A stretch of 64,000 bases of DNA from Streptomyces luteolifulvus (lineage in GTDB: Bacteria; Actinomycetota; Actinomycetes; Streptomycetales; Streptomycetaceae): assembly GCF_008806595.1 (NCBI RefSeq), contig NZ_VZRB01000004.1:248001-312000 (forward strand), given 5' to 3'. The notes beneath the pieces are model-generated. The model saw only the letters and a program-made list of their open reading frames with translations. It had not been told where the DNA came from and made no database searches. This document shows positions 18,301-25,503 of this stretch, one piece after another. Positions within the stretch are counted from its first letter, which is position 1. Every line of letters begins with the position of its first letter. The translations under genes were made by a program, and so were the position numbers.

Positions 18301-18599
18301 TTCTGCTGGTTCCGGGCGGCGTTCTGCTGGTTCCGCGCAGTCCGGTCCGCCTTCGCGGGCCGGCCCTCCTCCGCGCGGTCTGCCTGCAGCGCATGGTCGG
18401 CCCGCAGCTCGTCGACCTTCAGCTGCATGGTCTCGTCCGCCGGCGGGGGCGCCTCCGCCTCCCCGGCGGGAGCCTCTTCGGTCGCCTCCGCCCGCGCGTC
18501 GTCCTGCCCGCGTCGGCGGAAGGAACGCCACGGCGTCTCCCGGGGACCACGCGGCCCGCGGCCTCCCTCGACGCCTTCCCCCTGTCCTGCCTCGGTCAC
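15348..18599 (-). CDS. Class A penicillin-binding protein with long repeat-rich N-terminus and altered transpeptidase site
   Basis: 1083 residues from the GTG at 18597-18599, which follows GGAGGGAGAGGC. Residues 1-465 are a disordered, presumably cytoplasmic tail with four copies of ADETMQLKVD (about 54-63, 219-228, 351-360, 372-381) and PGT(A/P)KPG-type repeats. The TM segment is at about 466-486. The glycosyltransferase 51 domain has catalytic Glu540 in AENASFYSDPG, GGSTITQQYVKN and KILENYLNTSWFG. The transpeptidase domain keeps SVN (897-899) and KAGT (1020-1023). Where the SxxK box should be, PAGTAFVPF reads TAFV (820-823), so both catalytic Ser and Lys are missing. It should still polymerise glycan; cross-linking is doubtful. 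First gene of a three-gene envelope cluster. Confidence 0.93.
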   Translation of the reverse strand: MTEAGQGEGVEGGRGPRGPRETPWRSFRRRGQDDARAEATEEAPAGEAEAPPPADETMQLKVDELRADHALQADRAEEGRPAKADRTARNQQNAARNQQNDRTPRAGTPGSDGTQRAGAPGTDGGSRTGGAPRGGAPGADEGSRTGGAPRAGAPGTGGAPKAGAPRTGRLPQSDRTQQSGRGQQSDRNQHPGRPAQPAAPKAGRTPEADPSAPKVPPPADETMQLKVDQLRAGHAQKADRDAEAGRTGKAGTPRSTTPTSATPTSTTPKAGTPAAGAPRPGTPKATPPRPGTPNTRTPKPGTAKPGTAKPGTAKPGAAKPGAAKPGTPEPGTPKADPTPKSGRAAKAHPPADETMQLKVDSLRADAEAPPPADETMQLKVDSLRAGHASKSGMPDLPARSARRRKAPPSVLVRIAAVLRPLLAPAAARLAPLVEGVTPYARKLRPLYPRPGRTGWRRWIPSWRQSLGAVLSSLGLTSLLLTIAYAATDIPDNLNTYATQQDNVFFWSDGTPMARTGWVQRQEMPLKDIPDDVRWAVLAAENASFYSDPGISVSGIGRALWRTVGEGDTQGGSTITQQYVKNVYLSQDRSVGRKFTEAMIALKLDNKMSKDKILENYLNTSWFGRGTYGIQRAAQAYYGKDVRQLNASEAAFLASLLKGAGLYDPVRSQENHDRAVERWEWILDRMVDLGKLSPTERATYKSFPEPLKQSRTYDTGKQSDYLVELATQYAKKTAHISDKEFDLGGYQIYTTFDRTREAELTAAVAKARKEAKRDSPARAKTAHYGAASVTADGRILAIYGGPDHRIQGFNESNATTVPAGTAFVPFVYAAALEHGVTKTRDGIAAPVTPDTVYNGDNAIAVTTPEGPYWDRSGKQVKARNDGEKDWGQISLRTALAQSVNTTFMQLGMDTGLPNVRKTAEAAGFLPSSFGRQVPELSLGSATPSALRMATGYATFDADGKHTEPYSVSRITRNGSKVALDRPKPRTAMSAETARAVTEGLTESYRLAHDTDAPGTATVAGKAGTTQDDTAAWYVGTNKSVSTAVVVYRIDLTKSLEPLPLKGVAGPNATDAPYDIWFRAMSPLG

Positions 18600-18813
18600 G
18601 CCTCTCCCTCCGCACACAGTCTTGCTCGCGCGGGTAGATGCAGCGGCCGACCTCTCGGCTGCGAGCCCCCCAGTTCCCCCGGCCGTATGGCCTCCTCGCG
18701 GCATCCACAAATTACCAGCGATTTTTTCGAATTGTTCGACCCGCGATCGGACAGAAGTGGAAGCTGTGAGCCACGCAACTCTCCGAGCGTGCCGCTCCCG
18801 TTAACCTGAGCGC

Positions 18814-19035
18814 ATGCCTCGCTACGAATACCGCTGCCGGACCTGCGGCGACACCTTCGAACTGAGCCGCCCGATGGCGGAGTCCTCCGCCCCGGCGACC
18901 TGCCCTTCCGGGCATGGCGACACGGTCAAACTGCTGTCGACCGTGGCCGTCGGCGGCGCGGCGAAGGCCCCGGCGGCCGCGCCCCGCACGGGCGGCGGGG
19001 GCGGCTGCTGCGGAGGCGGCTGCTGCGGAGGCTGA
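18814..19035 (+). CDS. FmdB-family zinc-ribbon protein
   Basis: 73 residues. The N-terminus MPRYEYRCRTCGDTFELSRP is the FmdB/CxxC_CXXC_SSSS regulatory zinc ribbon, with the first Cys pair in CRTC and a single later Cys in CPSGH. The FmdB family is implicated in regulation of formamidase/amidase genes in some bacteria, but in actinomycetes its function is unproven. The tail is unusual, Gly-rich with two CC pairs (GCCGGGCCGG), which could bind metal. It is divergent from the PBP cluster, with about 200 bases between. Confidence 0.87.
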   Translation: MPRYEYRCRTCGDTFELSRPMAESSAPATCPSGHGDTVKLLSTVAVGGAAKAPAAAPRTGGGGGCCGGGCCGG

Positions 19036-19064
19036 CCCGCCGTCCGCCTATCTTCAGCAGATCT

Positions 19065-19892
19065 TCAGCTTCCGCTCCCGGCGGCCTCGCCGCGCGTCGC
19101 CTTCAGGAACTCCCGCAGGATGCGCTCCCCGGCCAGCACGCCTCGCTCCGGCAGTGCGCTGACCGCCGGTGCCGTCCACGCACTGTCGGCCAGCTCGCCG
19201 TGGCCCGGACGCCAGCCCCGGTCCGCCGCAAGCAGCAGGTCGGCGTCGAGGAGGGAGTCCCCGGCGGCGAGCGTGAGGTCGGCGCCGGTGCGGCGGGCAA
19301 CCTCGTGCAGGGCGGCGCTCTTGGTGAGCGGTTTGGGCACGGCGTAGACCTTGCGGCCCTGCAACGACACGGTCCAGCCGCGGTTCTCCGCCCACACCGC
19401 GAGCTCCTTCACCCACTCGTCGGGCAGCAGTTCGCGCTCGACGACGAGGTAGGCGAAGAGGTCCTCGGCGATCCGGTGCTTGCGCACCCACAGCGGGTCC
19501 GCCGCCGCCATCAGGTGCTCACGCACCTCATCGAGCGGCGCGCACTCGTCGTCCAGCCGGGCCTTCACGCGCGCGTGCCAGTCCAGGTCGGTCACGCCGT
19601 CCACCAGCAGGTGCCCGCCGTTGGCGCAGATCGCGTACGCGGGTGCCGGGCCCGGCAGGTTGATGCGCTGGTACTGCTTACGGGTGCGGGTCGTCGTCGG
19701 CACGAACACCGCGGCGTCCCCGAGGTCCGTCAGCAGCGCCGCGGCCGTCTCGGTCATGTAGGACAGCGGCCTGCTCTCGTGCACCTCGACGCACAGCAGC
19801 CGGGGCGCCCGCGCGTCCGGCATGGTCAGCGCGAGGGCCGCGGCCGAGTAGATGAGCGTACGGTCGAGGTCGCTCGCCACCAGCACCGGCAT
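19065..19892 (-). CDS. HAD-type phosphatase of the ter biosynthetic operon
   Basis: 275 residues from the ATG at 19890-19892, which overlaps the preceding gene's stop (TGATG), so the two are translationally coupled. HAD motif I is SDLDRTLIYS, a Thr-rich motif II lies in VPTTTRTRKQY, the Lys of motif III is in VPKPLTKSAALHEV and motif IV is LAAGDSLLDADLL. A Cof/sucrose-phosphatase-like C2 cap is inserted. In ter gene neighbourhoods this HAD travels with phosphoribosyltransferase/TRSP and CitE-like aldolase genes. These were proposed (Anantharaman, Iyer and Aravind) to make a nucleoside-like metabolite, with the HAD removing a phosphate. Substrate unproven. Confidence 0.85.
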   Translation of the reverse strand: MPVLVASDLDRTLIYSAAALALTMPDARAPRLLCVEVHESRPLSYMTETAAALLTDLGDAAVFVPTTTRTRKQYQRINLPGPAPAYAICANGGHLLVDGVTDLDWHARVKARLDDECAPLDEVREHLMAAADPLWVRKHRIAEDLFAYLVVERELLPDEWVKELAVWAENRGWTVSLQGRKVYAVPKPLTKSAALHEVARRTGADLTLAAGDSLLDADLLLAADRGWRPGHGELADSAWTAPAVSALPERGVLAGERILREFLKATRGEAAGSGS

Positions 19893-22414
19893 CAGACCGT
19901 CACCGCCTTGCCGTCGGCGCCCGTCGCACCGCGCGTGTACTTGGGGTGGATCAGTCCCACACAGGTGTACGGCAGTTCGTCGACCTCCTCGACCGGTACG
20001 CCTCTCTGCTCGGCGAGGAGGCGTACGTGGTCCAGGTCGGCGCCCGCTCCGGCCCGCGCCAGGATCTTCCACGGCACCCGGCGCAGCAGCACCCGGGTGG
20101 TCTCGCCGACGCCCGGCTTGACGAGGTTCACATCGTGGATGCCGTACTCCTCGCTGATGCGCTCGACGGCCTTCCAGCCCGCCCAGGTCGGGCTGCGGTC
20201 GGCGGACAGCAGTTCCTTGGCCTGCGCGTCGACCGCGTCGGCGACCTCCGGGAAGCGGGCGGTGACCGCGTCCAGGAATTCCAGCGACACATCGGCGCCG
20301 GCGAGTTCGCGGTAGAACTTCGCGCCGTGGTAGTCGTCCGGGCCGACGAGGTCCGCGCGCAGCACGGTCCGCGAGATCAGGCCCGAGACGGTGGAGTTGA
20401 GGCAGGCCGAGGGGATGAGGTAGTCCTCGCGGGTGCCGTAGGTCCGCACGCAGGAGCCCGGGTCGGCGAGCACCGCGATCTCCGGGTCGAAGCCGGTGAT
20501 GCCCTCGGCCGCCTCGAACTCCTTCAGGGCGTCGGCGAGTTCGCGGGTGATGGCGCCCTTGCCGGTCCAGCCGTCGACGAAGACGACCTCGGAGGGGTCG
20601 TGGTGGGTGGCCAGCCAGCGCAGCGCGTTGGCGTCGATGCCGCGGCCCCGCACGATCGACACGGCGTAGTGCGGCAGGTCGAGCCCGTACCGGAACCGGG
20701 CCCAGCGGCGCATCAGGACGCCGACGGGCGTGCCCGCGCGGGCCAGGGAGACCAGGACGGGCCGGGGCGACCGCTCGGCGAGCACGATCTCCGTCACGGC
20801 ACCGACGGCCTGCGCGAGCCGCGCCGCGGTCTCCTCCAGTGCCGCGTGGAACAGCTCCTGGTACTGCTCGGTCGGCTGGTACTCCACCGGCAGCGACTCC
20901 GCGTAGTGCGCGCCGCCGCTCTGGATCGCCTCCTCGCGCTCCTCGGTCGGCGCCTCCAGCGTCACGTCCGAGAGGTCCTGGAGAAGCCAGCCGACCTCCT
21001 CGGGCGGATACGAGGAGAAGGCGGGGCCGCGAAGGGGCTCGGGCAGCATGGAGGGCCTTTCGGGTGCGGACGGCGGCTCGGGGACGTAGGACGGGACGAC
21101 GGTGAGCAGGACGTGCGGGACATGTGCGGCGAGCTGGGCCAGCAGGCCGTCCGGCGCGTGCAGTGCGGGCGTGTCGGCGGTCGAGTCGACGACGGCGACC
21201 ACGGCGTCGAAGTCGGCGCCCGCGACGTTGTAGGCGTAGCGCTCGCCGGGGCCGTCGCCGGGGTCGTCGTGGGCGGGGAAGACGAGGCGGCTGCGTATCG
21301 CGTAGCCGGGGTCGTCGACCGCGAGGACGGGAGAGCGGGTGGTGGTGGAGTAGCGGACCTCGGCGCGCGCGACCCGCTCCAGCTCACGGGCGAGCCGCAG
21401 CGGCGCGTACATCAGTTCCTCGAAGCCGAGCACGAGCACGCTCCGCGTGTCAGCGGGGAGCGCCTCGGCCAAGCGGGCGGCCATGGCGGGGAGGGCGCCT
21501 TCCAGACGGGTGCGGTGTGCGGGCGTGAACCCGTGGCGGCCGCCATCAGGGAGGCCGGCGGGCCAGCACAGATCGACGCGTTGGACAGGTCCGTGGGGCA
21601 TGCCGTGGTCGTCCGAGTGCGGGTCGCCCTGGGCGGGTCGCGCAGTTCCCCGCGCCCCTGCGGAGTCGATCGGACCGTCGGCTTCAAGGCTGTCGGCCTC
21701 GTACCGCGCCACCAGCTCCTGCCCCTTCTCCAACACCCCGTCCGGCAGCCGTACCGTCCCCGAGGCCGCCGCCACCAAATCGACCCGCGCGCCGATCTCC
21801 CGCGCGAAGTCCTCCAGTTGCCCGGCATCCGCCGGCGACCGCATATCGATCAACGCCACCACGACATACCGCCGCCGCGGATACCGCTGATGAAGATCCC
21901 GGACGGTGTTCAGCACCGTGTTCCCGGTGGAGAACTCGTCGTCGACGAGGACCAGCGGGCCGTCCCCCGCGAGCAGCGCGGGATCCTCCGGCAGCAGCAG
22001 ATGGGAGGTGGCGTGGGAGTGGGACTCCTCGAAGCCGCCCGCCGTGGTGACACCGGGGACCGGGCGGCGGGTGGAGTGCAGATAGGGGGCGAGGCCCAGC
22101 CCGTCGGCGACCGAGTGCCCGAGACCGGTGGCGGTCTCCGCATAGCCGACGACGACCGCTCTGCCCGCCTGCTCGGCGCCGAGCAGCTCGCGCACCCGGC
22201 GGCCGAGCGCGAACCCGTGGCCGTACACGACGGACGGCGACTGCGGTACGTGCTTGCCGAGCACGTTGGACACGAGCAGATGCGCCCGCTTCGGGTTGCG
22301 GCGCAGCGCAAGCCCCACCAGTTCGGTCAGCCTGCCGTCCCCGGCGAGCTCGACACCGAGCCGCTCGGCGACCCAGCTGCCCGACCAGACCCCGTTGTTC
22401 ACTGCCTTGTTCAT
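19892..22414 (-). CDS. Fused phosphoribosyltransferase-TRSP-StiP protein of the ter system
   Basis: 840 residues. Part one (about 1-240) is a phosphoribosyltransferase with the PRPP loop LVLVDDEFSTGNT (155-167). Part two (about 275-440) is the TRSP domain that normally follows it, with SVLVLGFEELMYAPL and DFDAVVAVVDST. Part three (about 466-840) begins FSSYPPEEVGWLLQDL and matches StiP/PRTase_1 proteins, with a second PRPP-loop-like sequence, EVVFVDGWTGKGA (609-621). In many bacteria parts one-two and part three are, to my recollection, separate genes. The start ATG at 22412-22414 lies 14 bases after the upstream aldolase stop; its own stop overlaps the HAD start. All three gene products probably act on one metabolite. 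Confidence 0.85.
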   Translation of the reverse strand: MNKAVNNGVWSGSWVAERLGVELAGDGRLTELVGLALRRNPKRAHLLVSNVLGKHVPQSPSVVYGHGFALGRRVRELLGAEQAGRAVVVGYAETATGLGHSVADGLGLAPYLHSTRRPVPGVTTAGGFEESHSHATSHLLLPEDPALLAGDGPLVLVDDEFSTGNTVLNTVRDLHQRYPRRRYVVVALIDMRSPADAGQLEDFAREIGARVDLVAAASGTVRLPDGVLEKGQELVARYEADSLEADGPIDSAGARGTARPAQGDPHSDDHGMPHGPVQRVDLCWPAGLPDGGRHGFTPAHRTRLEGALPAMAARLAEALPADTRSVLVLGFEELMYAPLRLARELERVARAEVRYSTTTRSPVLAVDDPGYAIRSRLVFPAHDDPGDGPGERYAYNVAGADFDAVVAVVDSTADTPALHAPDGLLAQLAAHVPHVLLTVVPSYVPEPPSAPERPSMLPEPLRGPAFSSYPPEEVGWLLQDLSDVTLEAPTEEREEAIQSGGAHYAESLPVEYQPTEQYQELFHAALEETAARLAQAVGAVTEIVLAERSPRPVLVSLARAGTPVGVLMRRWARFRYGLDLPHYAVSIVRGRGIDANALRWLATHHDPSEVVFVDGWTGKGAITRELADALKEFEAAEGITGFDPEIAVLADPGSCVRTYGTREDYLIPSACLNSTVSGLISRTVLRADLVGPDDYHGAKFYRELAGADVSLEFLDAVTARFPEVADAVDAQAKELLSADRSPTWAGWKAVERISEEYGIHDVNLVKPGVGETTRVLLRRVPWKILARAGAGADLDHVRLLAEQRGVPVEEVDELPYTCVGLIHPKYTRGATGADGKAVTV

Positions 22415-22428
22415 GCGTCCCTTGCTAG

Positions 22429-23613
22429 TCAGCGGTTGTCGGCCGGTATGCCGGCCGCGAGGAGCTCCACGAAGCCGATGTCCTCGTTCGCCACACCGAA
22501 GACCTCGGCGCGCAGCACGGTCCGCTCCGCCCAGGCGCGGTGCGGCTTCACTTCATTCATTTTGTTCGTGTACGCCGATCTGAGCACACCCCCGCCGCCG
22601 CTTTCGGGCCGCAGGATGTCCTGCGCGTCGCTGAACTCCTCGTGACTGACCACGGACAGGGCGTGCACGGGGAGCACATGGGAGGGGTGGATGCAGGTCT
22701 TGCCGAGCAGGCCGTTGGCCTGGTCGAGGGCGATCTCGCGCAGCAGCCCGTCCATCGCGTGCTCGATCAGCGCCTCGCGCAGTTCCTCGGCCTGCCCCTC
22801 CAGGAAGGGGCTGCGCCGCAGCTGTGGCTTGAACATGCGCTCCTGGACGCGGAAGTACTCCCACACCGGCCCGGTCACCGTGAAGCCGGTGCCGTCGGCC
22901 CGCCCCAGCATGTTCACCACGTCGGCGATGACGGAGGCGACGATCTGGACGTCGTACGCCGTCATGTCGGGCGCCCGGCGCAGCCCGTAGGAGGAGCAGA
23001 AGTCGGTCACGCCGAGGCGCAGCGCGAGCACCCGGTCGCGGTACTTGCCGACCGCGCGGGAGATGCCCTCCAGGGTGTCCACACGGGACTCCCGGTACAG
23101 CAGCTCGGGCGACTCCAGCACCGGCATGGCGAACAGCCGCCGGCCACTGTCCGCCTCGGCCGTCGCCAGGGCCTCCAGGAACGGGATGCCGCGCTCCTCG
23201 GTGAACTTCGGCAGCACGAATCCGGACAGCAGCCGGACGGCGGGGCCGAGACGCCGTACCAGATCGGGGATCTGCTCGGGCACCCGCACCCGGATGAACA
23301 GCAGCGGCAGGTCCACGCCGTCCCGTCCGGCGAGATCGGCGAGATCGGCGAACTGGCGTACGAGGTTCTCCTCACCGTCCGCGACGTCCTCGTCGCCGAT
23401 CGAGTCCTCCAGGCACAGCACCATCGAGACGACGCCGCGCCCGGTCTGCTTGACGATGTCCTCGGCCAGCCGCGGCCGGGTGGCCGGACTGTAGAGCGTG
23501 GCCCCGAGGGCCGCGGACAGCAGCCGGGCCGGGGAGTCCGCGGTGAACCCGCACGGTTCCCGGTGGAACAGACGCTGCCGCACCTCAGGGGCGATGTGCC
23601 CGAAATGACGCAT
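22429..23613 (-). CDS. HpcH/HpaI aldolase / citrate-lyase-beta-like TIM-barrel enzyme of the ter operon
   Basis: 394 residues from the ATG at 23611-23613, with GGGAG five bases upstream. It is a CitE/HpaI-type barrel. SMVLCLEDSIGDEDV carries the Glu/Asp expected for Mg2+ binding, LLFIRVRVPEQ has the substrate Arg, VLPKFTEERG has a Lys, and AMPVLESPELLY supplies the second acidic ligand. GLLGKTCIHPSHV matches the conserved CIHP end motif. In ter operons this protein is predicted to perform a retro-aldol or C-C condensation step in metabolite synthesis. It is the first gene of the three-gene operon and is divergent from a TerD gene. Confidence 0.87.
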   Translation of the reverse strand: MRHFGHIAPEVRQRLFHREPCGFTADSPARLLSAALGATLYSPATRPRLAEDIVKQTGRGVVSMVLCLEDSIGDEDVADGEENLVRQFADLADLAGRDGVDLPLLFIRVRVPEQIPDLVRRLGPAVRLLSGFVLPKFTEERGIPFLEALATAEADSGRRLFAMPVLESPELLYRESRVDTLEGISRAVGKYRDRVLALRLGVTDFCSSYGLRRAPDMTAYDVQIVASVIADVVNMLGRADGTGFTVTGPVWEYFRVQERMFKPQLRRSPFLEGQAEELREALIEHAMDGLLREIALDQANGLLGKTCIHPSHVLPVHALSVVSHEEFSDAQDILRPESGGGGVLRSAYTNKMNEVKPHRAWAERTVLRAEVFGVANEDIGFVELLAAGIPADNR

Positions 23614-23786
23614 AGAACTCCCCCGTGGTGACTGAGCGGCCCCTGTGCTTTTTACAGGTGGCCGGTAATAGTACGTAGGGATCCATGTCAGACGTTCCCG
23701 CCGGGCATGAATTCCAGGTAACCCGGCTCTGTCGGAGCGAGTACCCCGCATTGTCGTGATCAGGACCGAGAGGGCAGGATGATCGC

Positions 23787-24620
23787 ATGACGCACGCGAT
23801 GCTGAAGGGGTCGAACGTCCCGATCGAAGCCGCCACGGTGCGCGCCGTGCTGCGCTGGACGCCCGGGCAGGGGGTTCCGGACGTCGACGCCTCGGCACTG
23901 CTCCTCGGTCCCGACGGCCGTGTGCGCTCCGACGAGGACTTCGTCTTCTACAACCAGCCCCGGCACCCCTCCGGGAAGGTCTGGCGGCTCGGCAAGAAAC
24001 GCATCGCCGAGGGCCTGACCGACACGATCCAGACAGACCTGGCCGGCGTCGAGTCCGGAGTCGGCCAGATCCTGCTGGTCGCCTCGGCGGACGGCACCAC
24101 GTTCGACCGCGTACGGGCCCTGCGCATCCTGCTGTACGACGCCTCGGTCGCCGACGGCGAACCGCTGGCCCACTTCGACATCAAGCCGGAGACGGGCGCG
24201 GAGACCGCGCTGATCTGCGGCGAGCTGTACCGCCGCGGGGAGGGCTGGAAGTTCCGCGCGCTGGGCGAGGGCTACTCGAACGGCCTGAAGGGCCTGGCCA
24301 CGGACTTCGGCATCTCGGTCGACGAGTCGGAGACGACGGAGGAGCCGGCCGAACCCGCGGCCCCGCAGTGGACGGCTCCGGCACAGACGGCACCCGAGGT
24401 GTCCCGCCCCCTGCCTCCGGAACAGCCGACGGCAGTCCCGCCCCAGTCGGCGTACGGCTACCCCCAGCCGACCACACAGCCGGCATACGGCTACCCGCAG
24501 CCGGCGGCACCCGCGGTGACGGCCGCACAGTCCGGCTACGGCTACCCGCCGGCCGCGACGACGCTACCGAACCCGGACTTCCGCCTGCCGCCGCAGGGCC
24601 CCCAGTTCATCGGGCGTTAG
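23787..24620 (+). CDS. TerD-family stress protein with Tyr/Pro repeat tail
   Basis: 277 residues. Residues 1-180 are a TerD domain: [19 protein letters not shown] for calcium binding, [14 protein letters not shown]-like [25 protein letters not shown] and [11 protein letters not shown]. The rest is a Pro/Gln/Thr-rich tail with repeats of AYGYPQP, the kind of low-complexity Tyr-rich segment that can self-associate. TerD proteins bind Ca2+ at the inner membrane and give tellurite, phage and oxidative stress tolerance. It is divergent from the aldolase-PRTase-HAD operon and convergent with the TerA-like gene. Confidence 0.88.
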   Translation: MTHAMLKGSNVPIEAATVRAVLRWTPGQGVPDVDASALLLGPDGRVRSDEDFVFYNQPRHPSGKVWRLGKKRIAEGLTDTIQTDLAGVESGVGQILLVASADGTTFDRVRALRILLYDASVADGEPLAHFDIKPETGAETALICGELYRRGEGWKFRALGEGYSNGLKGLATDFGISVDESETTEEPAEPAAPQWTAPAQTAPEVSRPLPPEQPTAVPPQSAYGYPQPTTQPAYGYPQPAAPAVTAAQSGYGYPPAATTLPNPDFRLPPQGPQFIGR

Positions 24621-24668
24621 CAGCAGCCCACCCTCCGAGTTCTTGGGCGAACCAGCCAGGACACAGCG

Positions 24669-25406
24669 TCAGCGTTCCGCCTTCGCCTTGTACCCCCGCC
24701 CCCACTGCAACCCCCACCCGTACAACCGGTCGATCTCCGCCTGGAACCCGTACACGAACTTCACCTCGCGCCGCACCACCATCTCGCCCTTCACGTTCTC
24801 GATCATCACCACCGCACAGGACCGAGCCTGCGGATGCCGCTCGTCGAGACCGATCTCGATCCGGGGCCCGTTGCTGGGGAAGAGCGTGACGATCGCGTGC
24901 GTACGGTCGAACGCCGGCGTCTGGTCATAGATGTAGACAAAGACCAGCAGTCGCTTGATGGCGTCACGATGGTCGAGGTTGACGTACATCGTCTCCCCCG
25001 ACGCCGACCCGAACCGGTCGTCCCCGCTCAGCTTGACGAACGGCGGAGCATTGACGTCCCCGAAGTACCCCCCGAGCGGCTGGACGACCCCCTTCGTGCC
25101 GTCCGTCAGCTCGTACAGGCACCCCAGGTCGAGGTCGACATTGACCATGCTCTGGCTGTGCCCGAGCACCTCCGGAGGCTTGAGTGCCTTGAAGGGGTGC
25201 CGCAGCAGACTCTCCCGCTGGGAGCCGCCGATGTCGGACGTCCGCATCCGCCAGTTCAGGTTGATGCGCAGATGCCCGGTGGCCGCGCCCTGCTTGGTGA
25301 GGGAGACCTGGTGATGCCGTTTGGTCAGCTCGATCGCGTTGGTCGCCGCGCTGCCCGAGTCGAAGTCGGCGGCCCGCCCGGGCCACAGTCCGTCCAAGAA
25401 CCCCAT
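24669..25406 (-). CDS. TerA-like tellurium-resistance family protein
   Basis: 245 residues from the ATG at 25404-25406, preceded by GGGGGCGGGA. The sequence has the TerD-superfamily calcium-binding pattern, with NVDLDLGCLYELTDG in place of DLDASA, then KLSGDDRFGSASGETMYV, RLLVFVYIYDQTPAF, and a C-terminal EVKFVYGFQAEIDRLYGWGL. This layout fits TerA-like members rather than TerD itself. TerA/TerD/TerC proteins are thought to form membrane-associated, metal-sensing complexes. It lies about 100 bases after the DUF475 stop in the same direction. Confidence 0.8.
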   Translation of the reverse strand: MGFLDGLWPGRAADFDSGSAATNAIELTKRHHQVSLTKQGAATGHLRINLNWRMRTSDIGGSQRESLLRHPFKALKPPEVLGHSQSMVNVDLDLGCLYELTDGTKGVVQPLGGYFGDVNAPPFVKLSGDDRFGSASGETMYVNLDHRDAIKRLLVFVYIYDQTPAFDRTHAIVTLFPSNGPRIEIGLDERHPQARSCAVVMIENVKGEMVVRREVKFVYGFQAEIDRLYGWGLQWGRGYKAKAER

Positions 25407-25503
25407 TCCCGCCCCCACGTCCACGGATAAACCGGCGGGGCGGCCGGAGGACCCGTGTCCTCACCGACCGCCCCGCCCAGAGCGTTCCTCGCCCAGAGGG
25501 CCA

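Noticed and set aside
19892-22414. Two separate genes split at the TRSP/StiP boundary
   Set aside because: The frame is continuous with normal coding bias across residues 440-470, and no start with a ribosome site is seen near the StiP part.
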